A stretch of DNA of 64,000 nucleotides from Sphingobacterium phlebotomi (GTDB taxonomy: Bacteria; Bacteroidota; Bacteroidia; Sphingobacteriales; Sphingobacteriaceae). The position numbers and the translations under genes are program-made. Under the pieces are notes generated by a model that was not told the origin of the DNA, did no database searches, and was given only the letters and a program-made list of their open reading frames with translations. The stretch lies in contig NZ_VTAV01000020.1 in NCBI RefSeq assembly GCF_008180195.1, forward strand, positions 1-64,000, written 5' to 3'. How positions within the stretch are numbered: position 1 is the first letter of the stretch; every line of letters begins with the position of its first letter. Positions 63,242 to 64,000 of the stretch are shown one piece after another.

Positions 63242-64000
63242 TTAGAAATTGATGTTAACTCCTAAAAGCAACTGTCTTGGATTCGGTATATTTTGATTTA
63301 AAACACCTCCTACATACGTTTCCGGATCGCTGCGCAAAAGATCGTCTTTCACATAAGTAAACAAATTGTTCGCTCTGAAATATACTTGGGCTTTACTCAA
63401 AAATCTATTATCGGGGATGGTATAAGATAATGTGACATCTCGTAAACGTACATATGTTCCGTCATACAAAAATCTCGTTGAAGATTGTGACGATAGCCCT
63501 GTTTGTGTACCAGCATATACAATCTTGGGCGATAAAGCTCTATCGCCGGGCTGTCTCCATCTATTTTCGTAATCTACCCGCGCTATAGCTGCATAGTCGC
63601 CAATACCGCCACTTCCGTCACTGGAATTATATGTTCCCCAACTATCGTAAACTTTATTACCCACATTGAAATACAACATAAACGAAAGAGAGAAATTCTT
63701 GTAATCAAAGGTATTGGTCAATCCTCCAAAAAAATCGGGCAAGGCACTTCCCTGATTAAAAGGGGCAGCCTCTGTGTATACAGTCGTTGTCGCTGACCTT
63801 GTTTCATCTGTATACCACAGTCCTTGTCCAGTTTCCGGTTCAACACCAGCCCAGCCAACTAAATAGAATTCATAAAAATCTCCTCCTATTTCTCGATTGA
63901 AATTCCCGCTTAACATGTTTTCGACACCATTCAGTTTCTTAATGACATTTTTCATTGTCGATATATTGAAACTCGTACTCCAGTTAAATCCTTTGGAATC
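63242..64000 (-). CDS. SusC/RagA-family TonB-dependent transporter, C-terminal part (runs off the edge)
   Basis: At least 253 residues; the frame continues past the window edge. The ending FLYDGTYVRLRDVTLSYTIP and QVYFRANNLFTYVKDDLLR, with the terminal VNINF, is the standard SusC barrel end. It lies just upstream of the SusD gene. The N-terminal part with the plug and any STN domain is outside the window, so a link to a sigma factor cannot be judged. Confidence 0.9.
   Translation of the reverse strand, partial: DSKGFNWSTSFNISTMKNVIKKLNGVENMLSGNFNREIGGDFYEFYLVGWAGVEPETGQGLWYTDETRSATTTVYTEAAPFNQGSALPDFFGGLTNTFDYKNFSLSFMLYFNVGNKVYDSWGTYNSSDGSGGIGDYAAIARVDYENRWRQPGDRALSPKIVYAGTQTGLSSQSSTRFLYDGTYVRLRDVTLSYTIPDNRFLSKAQVYFRANNLFTYVKDDLLRSDPETYVGGVLNQNIPNPRQLLLGVNINF

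Noticed and set aside
1..64000. tRNA or rRNA genes, CRISPR arrays, insertion-sequence transposases
   Set aside because: None recognised when reading the window; fragment regions lack transposase motifs and terminal repeats.

Overview
The window looks like a chromosomal segment of a Bacteroidota bacterium, most likely of the Sphingobacterium/Pedobacter group (family level is an inference). Evidence: three SusC/SusD outer-membrane pairs, two ECF-sigma/FecR pairs, many exported lipoproteins with long polar N-termini, Bacteroidota-type -7 boxes (TAnnTTTG), few Shine-Dalgarno sites and moderate-to-low GC. The stretch at about 5.6-16.7 kb (first SusCD locus and 5-oxoprolinase operon) looks GC-richer by eye than the rest. 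No rRNA, tRNA or CRISPR array was seen.

Layout. 1-5.65 kb is a mosaic of intact genes (GNAT, DUF2007-like membrane protein, DHFR-like reductase, Fic protein) set among fragments of other genes: at least two AlbA_2/RecG-like ATP-binding regulators, a short MutS-like ATPase and probably the first codons of radA. Two of these fragments occur twice. 5.65-13.06 kb is an ECF sigma-FecR-SusC-SusD-metallophosphatase locus. 13.17-16.75 kb is a 5-oxoprolinase operon (pxpB, pxpC, pxpA, NRAMP-like transporter). 16.8-31.8 kb holds housekeeping and accessory genes: UPF1-like helicase, cupin, a decayed hipBA toxin-antitoxin locus, Crp-like regulator, SelO, MBL hydrolase, ABC-F, ASCH protein, methyltransferase, erythromycin-esterase family and SnoaL-like protein. 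31.9-38.6 kb holds a thioredoxin-like protein, an AraC regulator and two HxlR regulators, each divergent from its probable target (YceI lipoprotein; quinone oxidoreductase) with a large palindrome between.

38.7-50.2 kb is a compact xylan-type polysaccharide utilisation locus: SusC with an STN domain, SusD, GH10 xylanase, PKD-like surface lipoprotein, GH3, FecR, and an ECF sigma gene facing the other way. 50.3-53.7 kb carries two aldo/keto reductases, an NAD(P)-binding protein and an AraC regulator. 53.8-64 kb is a third SusCD locus whose enzymes (two S12 serine hydrolases, an M19 dipeptidase, an exported enolase-superfamily enzyme) suggest uptake and processing of D-amino-acid-containing peptides or similar compounds rather than a glycan; its SusC runs off the right edge.

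Most notable: the 42-bp perfect palindrome at 36192-36233; a pair of TGTCACA-N16-TGTC promoters (ECF41/SigJ-like) before a SnoaL-like gene and the aldo/keto reductases; a 53-bp 5' element before unrelated genes; a hipB antitoxin left after deletion of most of hipA; twin inverted repeats upstream of the Fic gene; and the gene-fragment mosaic at the left end. None amounts to a clearly new multi-gene system; the third SusCD locus is the best candidate for an undescribed substrate.
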